Shown: one piece after another, positions 41,566 to 49,902 of the stretch
Layout of the letters: each line of letters opens with the position of its first letter
How positions within the stretch are numbered: position 1 is the stretch's first letter
NCBI GenBank assembly: GCA_028875245.1
Contig: JAPPEU010000073.1
Coordinates: 34,245 to 98,244 of the forward strand
DNA length: 64,000 nt
Reading direction: 5' to 3'
Source: Chloroflexota bacterium
GTDB lineage: Bacteria > Chloroflexota > Anaerolineae > Aggregatilineales > Phototrophicaceae
Translations under genes and position numbers: made by a program
The notes under the pieces: generated by a model
Told to the model about the DNA's origin: nothing
What the model saw: the letters and a program-made list of their open reading frames with translations, nothing else
The model's database searches: none

Positions 41566-42417
41566 CTAGAGGACGACTCCCGCGGCGGCGTAGGCATCGG
41601 TCATTTCGCGCCATTGGCGCATGAGCCTTTTTGTCATTTGGCCCGGCGCGCCCTCGCCAATGGTCACATCATTGACCCGGACCAGGGGCAGAACTTCTTT
41701 GGTGGTTGATGTCAGGATGGCTTCGTCAGCGGCGCAGAATTCTTCCAACGTGATGTCGCGCAATTCCAAGAGCTCGTCGGCTTCCAGCAGCTTGATGACT
41801 TCGGCGCGGGTGATGCCGAGCAGCAGTCCATCCGCGGGTGTGATCCAGCGGTCCTCCTTGAAGATGAAGATGTTGCTGCGCGCCCCCTCGCTGACCAGCC
41901 CGTCAGCCACATAGATCGCTTCGATTGACTTGGGGTTTTGCACCCTTGCTTTGATCTGCGCTGTGATGCCGGGGACGTAATTGATGGTCTTGGCTTGCGG
42001 CAAATGGCGATGCAGCTCGGTCGTCACTGCATGAACGCCCTGCTCGTACCACCAGCCCGGGGGCGCCTCCCAGGGCGACGCCTTCACCAGCAGGCGCGGA
42101 TCGCCCTGCGGCAGGAAACCGCTGTCGCTGTCGCCGCCGGTCAAAATGATGTGGATATTGGACTCCGGATGGCCGTTGCGGCGCATCGTGCCAAGGGCGA
42201 TGTCGGCCAGTTCTTCAACGTCCCAGGGGCAGCTGAGATCGATCAGCGCGGCCGAGGTGCGCAAGCGCTGCAGGTGCGCGCTCAGTTGAAAGGGCGTACC
42301 GCCATAAGTGCGCAGAAAGTCGAAGACGGCGTATCCGCGCAGCAGCGCCACATCGGTCACCGGTATGCTGGCGACCGCCGCGTCGACGAATTCGCCATTT
42401 ATGTAGATTACGCTCAT
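41566..42417 (-). CDS. Class IV aminotransferase (branched-chain/D-amino acid type)
   Basis: From ATG 42417 the product is 283 residues. Fold type IV marks are INGEFVDAAVASIPVTDVALLRGYAVFDFLRTY at the start, AKTINYVPGI (candidate PLP lysine, about residue 147) and EGARSNIFIF, with LLLGITRAEVIKLL and LTSTTKEVLPLVRV in the second half. It could act as a branched-chain or D-amino acid aminotransferase or aminodeoxychorismate lyase; the sequence alone does not decide. It has no neighbours on the same strand within 900 bases. Confidence 0.9.
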   Translation of the reverse strand: MSVIYINGEFVDAAVASIPVTDVALLRGYAVFDFLRTYGGTPFQLSAHLQRLRTSAALIDLSCPWDVEELADIALGTMRRNGHPESNIHIILTGGDSDSGFLPQGDPRLLVKASPWEAPPGWWYEQGVHAVTTELHRHLPQAKTINYVPGITAQIKARVQNPKSIEAIYVADGLVSEGARSNIFIFKEDRWITPADGLLLGITRAEVIKLLEADELLELRDITLEEFCAADEAILTSTTKEVLPLVRVNDVTIGEGAPGQMTKRLMRQWREMTDAYAAAGVVL

Positions 42418-42551
42418 GCCGCCGCCCCAACGCCGCGCCTGCCATTGCGTCAATTGTAGCAAGAGGGCGCGCAAGCCGCGAATCCCCAGAGCGCGAGCCG
42501 CGCCTGCGCTGCGGATTCCGGATACTCAGCACCGAGTAAGAATTTAAATCT

Positions 42552-42641
42552 TAAGAACTGTAGGGGCGTTTCGCTGAAACGCCCGAAAAATGGAAACACC
42601 TAATTTGGCTTTCCCCGCGCTCTCTGCGTTCTCTGTAGTTC
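42552..42641. repeat. 90-bp repeat, partner of 15394-15483
   Basis: It matches 87 of 90 bases with 15394-15483, including the perfect stem GGGCGTTTC/GAAACGCCC and CTGCGTTCTCTGTAGTTC. A further isolated hairpin half, GGGCGAGCCACCGTCTCGCCCCTAG, is at 42685-42710. The 487-base gap 42418-42904 holds no supported gene. Confidence 0.8.
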
Positions 42642-42904
42642 CAAGTTAGTCATGCGAAAACTGACAAGCAATCTATAGACAAAGTGGGCGAGCCACCGTC
42701 TCGCCCCTAGAACCTTTCGATTGTTTGTGCGCAGTTTTGGATAACAGCCGGTTGTTCAACAGTCGGTGGCGGCGCGCCCCGACAGAATCCTGGCGAGTTG
42801 CGCCGACAGTTGTCTACGGAAAGGATACGCTTTAGAGAGCAGAACACGCTTGGGGTCGGTTTCTGGTAAAATAAGCGGTATGCGGCTGCGCGCGAAAGGC
42901 GACA

Positions 42905-43948
42905 ATGCAACTCGCAGGTCAACAGAGCAATAGATTAATTGGGTCAACCGACCGCCTCAAGCTCATCGGCTTGTTGCTTCTGGCTGCGCTTCTCTTGGCC
43001 GCCATCGGCTATCAGGCGTCAATCAGCGGCCGCGACGCCTCGCTGGTGATGAGCGTCTTCGCCACCCGCTTTCTGGGCATTTTCGTCGAGGCGGCGCCTT
43101 TTCTGCTCTTGGGTTCCATCACATCCGGCTTGATCGAGACCTTCGTCAAGTCGGACGATATCATGCGCATCCTGCCGCGCAATCGGCTGGGCGCGGCTTT
43201 GGGCGGCGCTTTCCTCGGCCTGGTCTTCCCCGTCTGCGAATGCGGCGTGGTGCCGGTGGCGCGCCGGCTCTTCAGCAAAGGCACGCCGGTGTCGCTGGGT
43301 GTGGCATTCCTGTTGGCGGCGCCCTTTATGAATCCCATCGTTTTCGCCAGCACCTTCATCGCCTTTGGCTTCGGCCCCGTTTTCATCGGCAGGATCATCG
43401 TGACGATTCTGGTTGCTGTAATCGTCGGCGTCGTGCTGGGCAGCTTCGCGAAGCCGGCCGCCGCGCTCAAGCCGATCGCCCTCGGAGGCGGTCATGACGA
43501 TCATGCGCATTGCGAGGGCGAGACGCCATCGACGCGCGCCAGGCTGCTGGACGCGCTGGGCATCGCCGCCGACGAATTCTTCGAGATGGGGCGCTTCCTC
43601 ATATTCGGCTCGATTCTGGCGGCGCTGATGCAGACGCTCATCGCCCAGGAGAGCTTGCTGGCCTTGGGCACGGGGCCCGTCTTTTCAGTCCTGTTTATGC
43701 AAATTCTGGCTTATGTGCTCAGCGTCTGCTCCACCGTGGACAGCTTTTTGGCGCTGGCCTTCGTCAACAGCTTCACGACAGGCGCGATCGTCAGTTTCCT
43801 CAGCTTCGGGCCCATGGTCGATATCAAGAGCACGCTGATGTTCACGGGGGTATTCCGCCGCCGGATCGTGCTTTACTTGATCCTGCTGCCCTTCGTGATG
43901 AACCTGCTGGCGGGCGCGTTGATCAATCTGATGCTTGGATATGCTTGA
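42905..43948 (+). CDS. YraQ/UPF0718-type permease
   Basis: The 347-residue protein has eight or more transmembrane helices in two homologous halves, separated by a cytoplasmic His-rich loop (GGGHDDHAHCEGE). The conserved motif FPVCECGVVPVARRLFSKG and AFLLAAPFMNPIVFASTF are typical of this permease family, which includes ArsP-like exporters of organoarsenicals. A second-half equivalent reads SVCSTVDSFLALAFVNSF. The His-rich loop suggests metal binding. It is the first gene of a three-gene unit with a TIGR03943-like protein and a propeller. Confidence 0.9.
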   Translation: MQLAGQQSNRLIGSTDRLKLIGLLLLAALLLAAIGYQASISGRDASLVMSVFATRFLGIFVEAAPFLLLGSITSGLIETFVKSDDIMRILPRNRLGAALGGAFLGLVFPVCECGVVPVARRLFSKGTPVSLGVAFLLAAPFMNPIVFASTFIAFGFGPVFIGRIIVTILVAVIVGVVLGSFAKPAAALKPIALGGGHDDHAHCEGETPSTRARLLDALGIAADEFFEMGRFLIFGSILAALMQTLIAQESLLALGTGPVFSVLFMQILAYVLSVCSTVDSFLALAFVNSFTTGAIVSFLSFGPMVDIKSTLMFTGVFRRRIVLYLILLPFVMNLLAGALINLMLGYA

Positions 43949-43976
43949 TGGCCATGCTAACGAAGAAAGGAAGGCA

Positions 43977-44708
43977 ATGACAGCGGCGCGGCATGAGTAT
44001 GAAGCGCAGATAGACCGAATCGACTGGGCGAAGTCGCTCATATTATTCGGCATGGGCGTCTATCTGACGCTGCTGATGCTGACCGGCAACCTGGACAATT
44101 ACATCAATCTGCGTTTCGCCTGGCTGGTCGTGGTGGGCGCGCTGCTATTTTTCCTGCTGGGGCTGGTCAATTTGCACAGCTGCTTGCGCCCGCAGGCGAA
44201 GGCGCACAGCCATCAGCATTACCAGATCTCCTGGGACATTATCCTGGTGCTCGCTTTTCCGCTGCTGCTGGCCATCTTGATCCCCTCGCGCGCCTTGGGC
44301 GTTGAGGCGGTCAATGGCGGGGTGAGCTTGAGCCCCGTGGGCGTCTCAAGCGTGACGCGCAGCCCGCTCGACCGCAACATCCTGGATTGGCTGCGCGAAT
44401 TTGACCGGGCGGCGACGCCGGCGCAGTTCAATGGCTCGCCGGTGGATGTGATCGGCTTTGTCTATCGCGAGCCGCTGCACCCCGACGACGGCTTCATGAT
44501 CGCCCGCTTCACCCTGAGCTGCTGCGTCGCCGACGCCTTCCCCATCGGCATGCCGGTCATGGCTGCGGGCGAGTACGAGGCCGGCGAATGGCTGCGCGTA
44601 CAGGGTCAGCTGAAAGCGATGGCTTTTGGCGCCGAGTTCCTGCCCGTCGTCTTGGCTGAGGCGGTCGAGCGCGTTGATGAGCCGCGCCAGCCTTATTTGT
44701 ATCCCTGA
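43977..44708 (+). CDS. TIGR03943/DUF1980-like membrane protein, permease partner
   Basis: From ATG 43977 (AAGGA five bases upstream; the frame extends to 43935, overlapping the permease gene) the product is 243 residues. Two to three helices in the first half (LILFGMGVYLTLLML, FAWLVVVGALLFFLLGLV) are followed by a helix (DIILVLAFPLLLAILIPSRALG). The C-terminal domain has DVIGFVYREP, ARFTLSCCVADAFPIGMPV and EWLRVQGQL. That pattern is the TIGR03943 family, encoded next to YraQ-type permeases as here, probably as a subunit. Confidence 0.88.
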   Translation: MTAARHEYEAQIDRIDWAKSLILFGMGVYLTLLMLTGNLDNYINLRFAWLVVVGALLFFLLGLVNLHSCLRPQAKAHSHQHYQISWDIILVLAFPLLLAILIPSRALGVEAVNGGVSLSPVGVSSVTRSPLDRNILDWLREFDRAATPAQFNGSPVDVIGFVYREPLHPDDGFMIARFTLSCCVADAFPIGMPVMAAGEYEAGEWLRVQGQLKAMAFGAEFLPVVLAEAVERVDEPRQPYLYP

Positions 44709-44722
44709 GCGGCGGGAGGGGC

Positions 44723-45859
44723 ATGAAACCGGACAAGCTGGATTTCGCCGTATTGCTGATCGTGGCCCTTTGTCTAGCGGGCCTAGGGGCGGCCGCCTGG
44801 CTGATGGACCCGGCGCGGCAGCCGACGCGCGTCGCCTTCCTTCATCCGGCGACCGGCGGCGTTCAGAATGTCTGGCTGGCGGACATTGACGACCCCGCCG
44901 CCAAAGAGCAGCTGACCTTCAGCGAATACGGCGTCTTCGATTTCGATATCAGCGCGGATGGGCGCTGGCTGGCCTTCGGCGAGCGCAGCGGGGCCGGCGC
45001 GGTCACTTTGCGCCTGCTTGACCTGGCGGCCGGCCGTTTGACGGACCTGGTCGATTGCGTCGCGCTCCAAGCCAACTGCAGCACGCCGGTCTTCAGCCCG
45101 GATGGCAAATGGCTGGTTTATCAGCGCGCCGAGTCGATTGGCGGGCGCTACGGCCTGCCGCGGATTTGGCTGGTTAATTTTCTAAACCCGGAGTTTGACA
45201 GCCTGCCCCTCATCGCCGACAAGCAAGTGGTCGGGCATAGTCCGGTCTGGTCGGCGGATAGCAATACGGTCGCCTTTTACAGCGCGGATGTGGCGCAGCC
45301 GGGCATCCTGATCTACGATTTTGTGCCGCGCGGCGATGATGATGTGCAGCTGCGTTTCATTCCGTCATCGCATGGCACCATGGGTTCGCTGGCGCCGAAT
45401 GGCCAGCAGCTGATCTACCCCGAGCTAACCCGGCGCGGCGAGCAATTCTTCACGCATTTGCGCATCGCCGATTTGGCGGAAAAGACCTTCGCCGCTTTCA
45501 CCGATTCGCAAGGTCCCTATGATGATGTCGGCGCGCAGTGGAGCCCCGACGGCGAGACCATCGCCTTCGCCCGCCGCTACACCGATGAGCGCTGGACGCC
45601 CGGTCATCAGCTTTATCTGCGCGCCGCCGCCGCCGATGAGGACTTGCTGTCGATCGCTTATGAACCGCGCTATACATCGGCGTATTTTCGCTGGAACGGA
45701 GCGGGCGACGCGCTGGTGATGCAACGCTTTCCGCTGGTGCGTGACGAGGATAGCGCCCCCGGGCCGGCCCTGCCTGAAGTCTGGGTGCATGCGCTCGAAA
45801 GCGGCGAAAGCTGGCGGATCGCCAGTGATGCCTTCCTGCCGCAATGGGCGGGCGCTTGA
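44723..45859 (+). CDS. TolB-like beta-propeller protein with N-terminal anchor
   Basis: The 378-residue protein has an N-terminal helix or uncleaved signal (FAVLLIVALCLAGLGAAAWLM) and a PD40/WD40-like propeller with blades such as FDISADGRWLAFGE, VFSPDGKWLVYQR, VWSADSNTVAFYS, SLAPNGQQLIYPE and QWSPDGETIAFAR. It is extracytoplasmic and probably a binding protein. GGGAGGGG precedes ATG 44723. It starts 14 bases after the TIGR03943-like gene, so the three genes form an operon-like unit. Confidence 0.88.
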   Translation: MKPDKLDFAVLLIVALCLAGLGAAAWLMDPARQPTRVAFLHPATGGVQNVWLADIDDPAAKEQLTFSEYGVFDFDISADGRWLAFGERSGAGAVTLRLLDLAAGRLTDLVDCVALQANCSTPVFSPDGKWLVYQRAESIGGRYGLPRIWLVNFLNPEFDSLPLIADKQVVGHSPVWSADSNTVAFYSADVAQPGILIYDFVPRGDDDVQLRFIPSSHGTMGSLAPNGQQLIYPELTRRGEQFFTHLRIADLAEKTFAAFTDSQGPYDDVGAQWSPDGETIAFARRYTDERWTPGHQLYLRAAAADEDLLSIAYEPRYTSAYFRWNGAGDALVMQRFPLVRDEDSAPGPALPEVWVHALESGESWRIASDAFLPQWAGA

Positions 45860-46011
45860 CGAGCGTGGTTCGCAGCCAGCTTCACCAAAAGCCTCACTAC
45901 AGAAGTAAATGCAAGGAAGTAATTGAAATCTTACCACCGAGTACACCGAGTCGTTATGAGGTCACAGAGGACTGATATCTTGACGATGCGAATCCCATCA
46001 AACAAGCGCGT

Positions 46012-46155
46012 TGTAGGGGCGACTCTGTGAGTCGCCCGCAGGCAACATCGTATGTAGTCAACAGGCGACACAATGGCTCGCCCCTAGAAACAACTTATGT
46101 GCGGGTTTGTTATTTTGTGTGAGCCAAGTTTTGACTTACGAGGGGCTGTGGTGAA
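46012..46155 (-). repeat. Composite dispersed repeat, copy 5
   Basis: The double hairpin 46012-46086 (TGTAGGGGCGACTC-TGT-GAGTCGCCC; GGCGACACAATGGCTCGCCCCTAG) is followed eight bases later by the arm 46094-46155 in reverse orientation (TTATTTTGTGTGAGCCAAG, GGGGCTGTGGTGAAG). Another CCTCGCCCC-like fragment occurs near 46203. The 390-base gap before recF shows no gene. Confidence 0.8.
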
Positions 46156-46250
46156 GATACGTGTGGTTCTCAGTATCGGGCGATTCTCAACAGATTTCGG
46201 CGGCTCGCCCCTGCGAACACCTTACTGGCGATTGAATTCCTTGGCGAGCC

Positions 46251-47459
46251 ATGCGGATTGATCACCTCTCGCTGACGAATTTTCGCAATTACGCGCGCCT
46301 GGAATTCAGCCCGCCGGCCGATCGTCCCGTGGTGCTCGTCGGCGATAATGCGCAAGGGAAAACCAGCGCCCTGGAAGCGATCTTCTACCTGGCCACCTCA
46401 TCATCACCCTATACGACCAGCGACCGGCAACTGATCCATTGGCGCACGGAGCATGACCCGATTCCCTTCGCGCGGCTTTCGGCGGAAATCGGGGCTGAGA
46501 ATGGCGCATATCACAAGCTGGATGTGACGTTGATGCTGGATATGAGCGCCGGCGCCGCCCGCTTCAAGAAGGCGATCAAGCTCAACAATGTCGACAAGCG
46601 GGTGATGGATGTGGCGGGCTTGCTGAATGTCGTGCTCTTCCTGCCGCGGGATCTGTCTCTGGTCGAGGGCGCGCCCAATGACCGCCGCCGCTTCATGGAC
46701 GGCACCTTGCGGCAGGTGGACCGCGCGTATTTTATGGCGCTGCATGAATATGAAAAATGCCTGCCGCAGCGCAACGCCCTGCTCAAGCGCATCGCCGAAA
46801 AGCGCGCCGCAGCGGTCGAGCTGGAATTCTGGGACGAGCAATTGGCGACGCATGGCGCCGTCATCATCGCCGGGCGTCAGCGTTTCCTGCGCGAGTTGGA
46901 AAGCAAAGCGCGCGCGACTCAGCTGGCCTTGACCGGCGGGCGCGAGTCCTTGAGCTTAAAGTACCTGCCCAGCATCCTGCCCGCTTCCGATGGCGAAGGG
47001 CGGCAGCGCGCCTTTGATGTCGCCGGCCTGGATCTCGATCGGCAGTTGAGCCCGGCCGAGATCAAGCCGCAATTTCTGGAGCGTTTGCTGGCGCGGCGCC
47101 GTGAAGCGATTGGGCGGGGCGTCACCATCGCCGGCCCGCACCGCGATGAACTGCGCCTAACCATCAACGACCGTGACTGCGGGCTCTACGGCAGCCGCGG
47201 GCAGGCGCGCACCGCCGTGATGGCGCTGAAGTTCGCCGAGCTGGATTGGATGCGCGACCAACTGGGCGAGCCCCCGCTGTTCTTGCTCGATGAAGTGGTC
47301 GCCGAGTTGGACAGCGGCCGCCGCAATTTCTTGCTGGAACGGCTTGATGGCGGGGCGCAAACGCTGGTGACGACGACAGAACTGGACATATTCAGCCGAG
47401 CGTTTCTGGAGCGGGCGGCTGTCTACCAGGTGGAAAACGGCCAGATCCGCGGCGGATGA
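46251..47459 (+). CDS. recF: DNA replication and repair protein RecF
   Basis: The 402-residue protein has the full RecF layout: MRIDHLSLTNFRNYARLEF, Walker A GDNAQGKTS (31-39), a middle region with LFLPRDLSLVEGAPNDRRRFMD, the signature-like GPHRDELRLTIN, SRGQARTAVMALKFAEL, and Walker B LFLLDEVVAELD near 345. It loads RecA at gaps with RecO and RecR. It is normally next to dnaN and gyrB; here it is a single gene, and no oriC-like DnaA boxes were recognised nearby. Confidence 0.96.
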   Translation: MRIDHLSLTNFRNYARLEFSPPADRPVVLVGDNAQGKTSALEAIFYLATSSSPYTTSDRQLIHWRTEHDPIPFARLSAEIGAENGAYHKLDVTLMLDMSAGAARFKKAIKLNNVDKRVMDVAGLLNVVLFLPRDLSLVEGAPNDRRRFMDGTLRQVDRAYFMALHEYEKCLPQRNALLKRIAEKRAAAVELEFWDEQLATHGAVIIAGRQRFLRELESKARATQLALTGGRESLSLKYLPSILPASDGEGRQRAFDVAGLDLDRQLSPAEIKPQFLERLLARRREAIGRGVTIAGPHRDELRLTINDRDCGLYGSRGQARTAVMALKFAELDWMRDQLGEPPLFLLDEVVAELDSGRRNFLLERLDGGAQTLVTTTELDIFSRAFLERAAVYQVENGQIRGG

Positions 47460-47476
47460 TTTGTTTGAATGAAATC

Positions 47477-47547
47477 TGTAGGGGTCTCGCTGAGACGCTC
47501 TCCTTTGTAGTCACATATAGTGGACGTTTCGGCGAAACGCCCCTACA
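47477..47547. repeat. Double-hairpin repeat
   Basis: TGTAGGGGTCTC-GCT-GAGACGC, then GGACGTTTC-GGC-GAAACGCCCCTACA. It fills the short gap between recF and the SRPBCC gene. Confidence 0.7.
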
Positions 47548-47573
47548 GATTTCGCTAGCAAGAGAGGAAACTC

Positions 47574-48068
47574 ATGTCGTCAAAAATGGAATTCAGCACG
47601 CCATCGGAAGTCGAGATCCAATGCCTGAGGCGCTTCGCCGCCGACCGCGACACCCTTTGGGCGATGTGGACGCGGGCTGAGCACCTGCGAAATTGGTGGG
47701 GCCCGCAAGGTTTTACGACGCCGGTATGCGAGGTGGATTTCCGCCCGGGCGGGACCTGGTTTTATTGCATGCAAGACCCGGCGGGCCAGCGCTATTGCGG
47801 CAAAATGATCTATCAAGAGATTGACGCGCCCAGCCGCTTCACCGCCACTGATTTCTTCACCGATGAAGCAGGCAATGCCTTGACCAGCCCGCCACAAGCG
47901 CAAACCGAAATCAAGTTTATGGAAAACGGCGTCGAAACGACCGTCACCAACATCAGCCGCTACAGCACACAGGAAGCACGGGACCAAATCATTGATATGG
48001 GCGTCGAAGCCAGCTTAAGCCAGACGCTTGACCGCCTGGACGCATACCTCTCGTCGCTCGCGCAATGA
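47574..48068 (+). CDS. SRPBCC (AHSA1-type) domain protein
   Basis: The 164-residue protein has the helix-grip fold pattern of AHSA1/activator-of-Hsp90-like proteins: FAADRDTLWAMWTRAEHLRNWWGPQGFT near the N-terminus, DFRPGGTWFYCM, GKMIYQEIDAPSRFTATD and the long C-terminal helix EASLSQTLDRLDAYL. These bind small hydrophobic ligands; several act in stress or resistance. AGAGGAAA precedes ATG 47574. The gene stands alone. Confidence 0.9.
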   Translation: MSSKMEFSTPSEVEIQCLRRFAADRDTLWAMWTRAEHLRNWWGPQGFTTPVCEVDFRPGGTWFYCMQDPAGQRYCGKMIYQEIDAPSRFTATDFFTDEAGNALTSPPQAQTEIKFMENGVETTVTNISRYSTQEARDQIIDMGVEASLSQTLDRLDAYLSSLAQ

Positions 48069-48176
48069 CGGCTGATTTCTGCTGAGACGCCGCCTGACGC
48101 TCGCATCTGTAAATCGGCTGCGCGATAGCCCCTCCGCGCTCCCCCGCTTTTGGTAAATCCTCTCAAAACAGAACTG

Positions 48177-48283
48177 TAGGCGCGGGCCACCGGCTCGCCC
48201 GTAAGCAGAAGAAATATGGCGCAAAGCCTTCGGGCATCCTATCGCGCAGGCGGGCGTTTCATTGACGCGCGACTATTTGGTCG
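48177..48283. repeat. Decayed TGTAGGGGCG-type hairpins
   Basis: TGTAGGCGCGGGCCACCGGCTCGCCC and GGGCGTTTCATTGACGCGCGACTATTTGGTCGCCC, weak matches to the dispersed family. No gene is seen in 48069-48343. Confidence 0.4.
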
Positions 48284-48343
48284 CCCAGTATTAGAAACTT
48301 TGTTCTAAACTTCGCTGACTTAATCAATGCGAAAGGGCATGAT

Positions 48344-48853
48344 ATGGCATGGACGACGCCGAAGACCTGGTCGAGCGAACCGCTGACATCGATCGACCTG
48401 AATACTTATGTGCGCGACAATCAGAATCACTTGAAAGACCGCCTGGACACCAGCGTCAGCCGCATCGTCAGCGGCGGCTCGCTCCTGACCACGACGGCCC
48501 AGGCATTCGTCGATATTGACCCGATACACCTGTCCCTGACATTGACCACGCATGGCGGCGATGTGCTGCTGGGTTTCACCGGCACGGCGCAGAATCGCGC
48601 CAACAACGCGGTTACCAGCATCAACGTTGCCGTGGACGGGGTGGATTATTTCGCTGACAACGGGGTCATTGAATTCAAGAACGACGCCGTTAACGCAGTC
48701 GACCGCAACAAACCGCTGACTTTTGTTTTGCTGATCAGCGGGCTTGGCGCCGGCATCCATACTTTCACGCTGCGCTGGAAGACAACCCGTGGCAATACGG
48801 CAAGGATGGATGTCGTCAATGTGCACCCGCAATTTTGGGCGAAGGAGATTTAG
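48344..48853 (+). CDS. Phage-structure-like protein
   Basis: The 169-residue product begins MAWTTPKTWSSEPLTSIDLNTYVRDNQNHLKDRL. This start (PxxW..G/S.xLTxxDLNTyvRDN...LK) is a hallmark of many phage tail or appendage proteins. The remainder is strand-rich (DPIHLSLTLTTHGGDVLLGFTG) and may be a beta-sandwich. It heads a run of three small genes (48344-49560) with short gaps. No capsid, terminase or integrase gene is nearby, so it is either a remnant or a domesticated module. Confidence 0.7.
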   Translation: MAWTTPKTWSSEPLTSIDLNTYVRDNQNHLKDRLDTSVSRIVSGGSLLTTTAQAFVDIDPIHLSLTLTTHGGDVLLGFTGTAQNRANNAVTSINVAVDGVDYFADNGVIEFKNDAVNAVDRNKPLTFVLLISGLGAGIHTFTLRWKTTRGNTARMDVVNVHPQFWAKEI

Positions 48854-48856
48854 GGC

Positions 48857-49306
48857 ATGGAAATTATCAGTCATCGGGCTCTCGACGCGCGCCTGCTGGA
48901 TACGGTCGCCCGAGCGGCATTGGGGGCGGCAACTTGTGGCGTCTCCACCGGCGCGAACTCGCGAATACACTTGCTGACGGCGAATCCGCCCGAACAGCAG
49001 CGCGCCAGCGATGTGCTCAACCATTTCGGCCGGCTCGAACTGGAGGCGTCGACGCTGTCGCTGCGCCAGGGCGATGCCGACCCGGTCATTACTTGCGCCG
49101 ACGAACAGATCGCCGCCGATGATCAACTGGCGTACCTGACGCTGCGCGATGGCGAAGAGAGCGAGCGCGGAAGGCAGGACGTATCTGAAGGCGCCGCTTC
49201 CATCCCCTTGCGGCAGCCGGCACCCGGCGAATATACGCTGCTGGTTTACCGCTTGGCGGGCAATTTCGCCAGCGGAACCCTGCGGATTCGCGTCGACCCC
49301 GCATAG
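48857..49306 (+). CDS. Unknown protein of the phage-like trio
   Basis: The 149-residue protein starts four bases after the preceding stop. It has an N-terminal helical part (ALDARLLDTVARAALG), a strand-rich middle, and a C-terminal segment (ASIPLRQPAPGEYTLLVYRL..GTLRIRV) with an Ig-like or PPC-like appearance. No family is recognised. The close spacing suggests it is made together with its neighbours. Confidence 0.6.
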   Translation: MEIISHRALDARLLDTVARAALGAATCGVSTGANSRIHLLTANPPEQQRASDVLNHFGRLELEASTLSLRQGDADPVITCADEQIAADDQLAYLTLRDGEESERGRQDVSEGAASIPLRQPAPGEYTLLVYRLAGNFASGTLRIRVDPA

Positions 49307-49338
49307 ACGCTGTAATCAAAGGGAAACAGGGAGGATAC

Positions 49339-49560
49339 ATGGATTTCGAGCAAGTCTTTCAAATGCTGGTGCTGGCGGTGGTGGTGCTGGTCTACTGGTG
49401 GTCTTATCGCAGCTTTCCGCCCGGTGAAACCGCCAAGCTCATTCAGCGCCTGGGCGAAGTCAGCCAGCGCACCGAGAGCCGCCTGGATGATCTGCTGGTG
49501 GATATTGCGCGCCTGCTCAACGAATTGCGGACGCCGGAGGACGAGCAAGATGACAGCTGA
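49339..49560 (+). CDS. Small membrane protein with coiled coil
   Basis: A 73-residue protein with one N-terminal transmembrane helix (FQMLVLAVVVLVYWWSYRSF) and a helical coiled-coil tail (LIQRLGEVSQRTESRLDDLLVDIARLLNEL). GGGAGG precedes ATG 49339. Size and layout are like phage spanin- or holin-associated membrane proteins, or the small membrane coiled coil at 5628. It is the last gene of the trio, and nothing confirms a lysis role. Confidence 0.6.
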   Translation: MDFEQVFQMLVLAVVVLVYWWSYRSFPPGETAKLIQRLGEVSQRTESRLDDLLVDIARLLNELRTPEDEQDDS

Positions 49561-49584
49561 GACGCGCCGACCCGGAATCGGCGT

Positions 49585-49902
49585 TCAGGCATCGCCGTCA
49601 TCGCGGTAGGGATCGCGGCCGAGATGGGTATCCTTGCGGATGGCTTGCTGCCAGGGCTTGCGAGCCTGGCCCTGGTAGCCCATCTCGCGCAGGCGTTCCA
49701 GCTCCAGCCGCTCCAGATCGGCGGCGACGGCGGCGTAATCAGTTTGCGGGATGGGCCGGTCGCGCCCTTGCTCATCCCGATAGACATACCCGGCGCCGGC
49801 GCACCAGTCGCAGTCTTCCGCCTCGCCGCTGAAGTCGTCTTCAAACCAGCCGAAACCGTCACAGGAGACGCAGCGCTGGATCTTGCGGTCCCCCGCGCTC
49901 AA
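49585..49902 (-). CDS. DnaJ-type zinc-finger protein
   Basis: The 105-residue protein has two CxxCxGxG-like repeats, CVSCDGFG (Cys11, Cys14) and CDWCAGAG (Cys31, Cys34), which together form one zinc site like half of a DnaJ cysteine-rich domain. The rest is charged, with a helical LERLELERLREMG. It has no J domain, so it is not a chaperone by itself. It overlaps the end of the GT4 gene by four bases (ATGA) and is the last gene of that unit. Confidence 0.8.
   Translation of the reverse strand: MSAGDRKIQRCVSCDGFGWFEDDFSGEAEDCDWCAGAGYVYRDEQGRDRPIPQTDYAAVAADLERLELERLREMGYQGQARKPWQQAIRKDTHLGRDPYRDDGDA

Noticed and set aside
46156..46250. Replication origin next to recF
   Set aside because: recF is often near oriC, but neither dnaA nor dnaN is present, no cluster of DnaA boxes is visible, and the gap is occupied by dispersed repeats.
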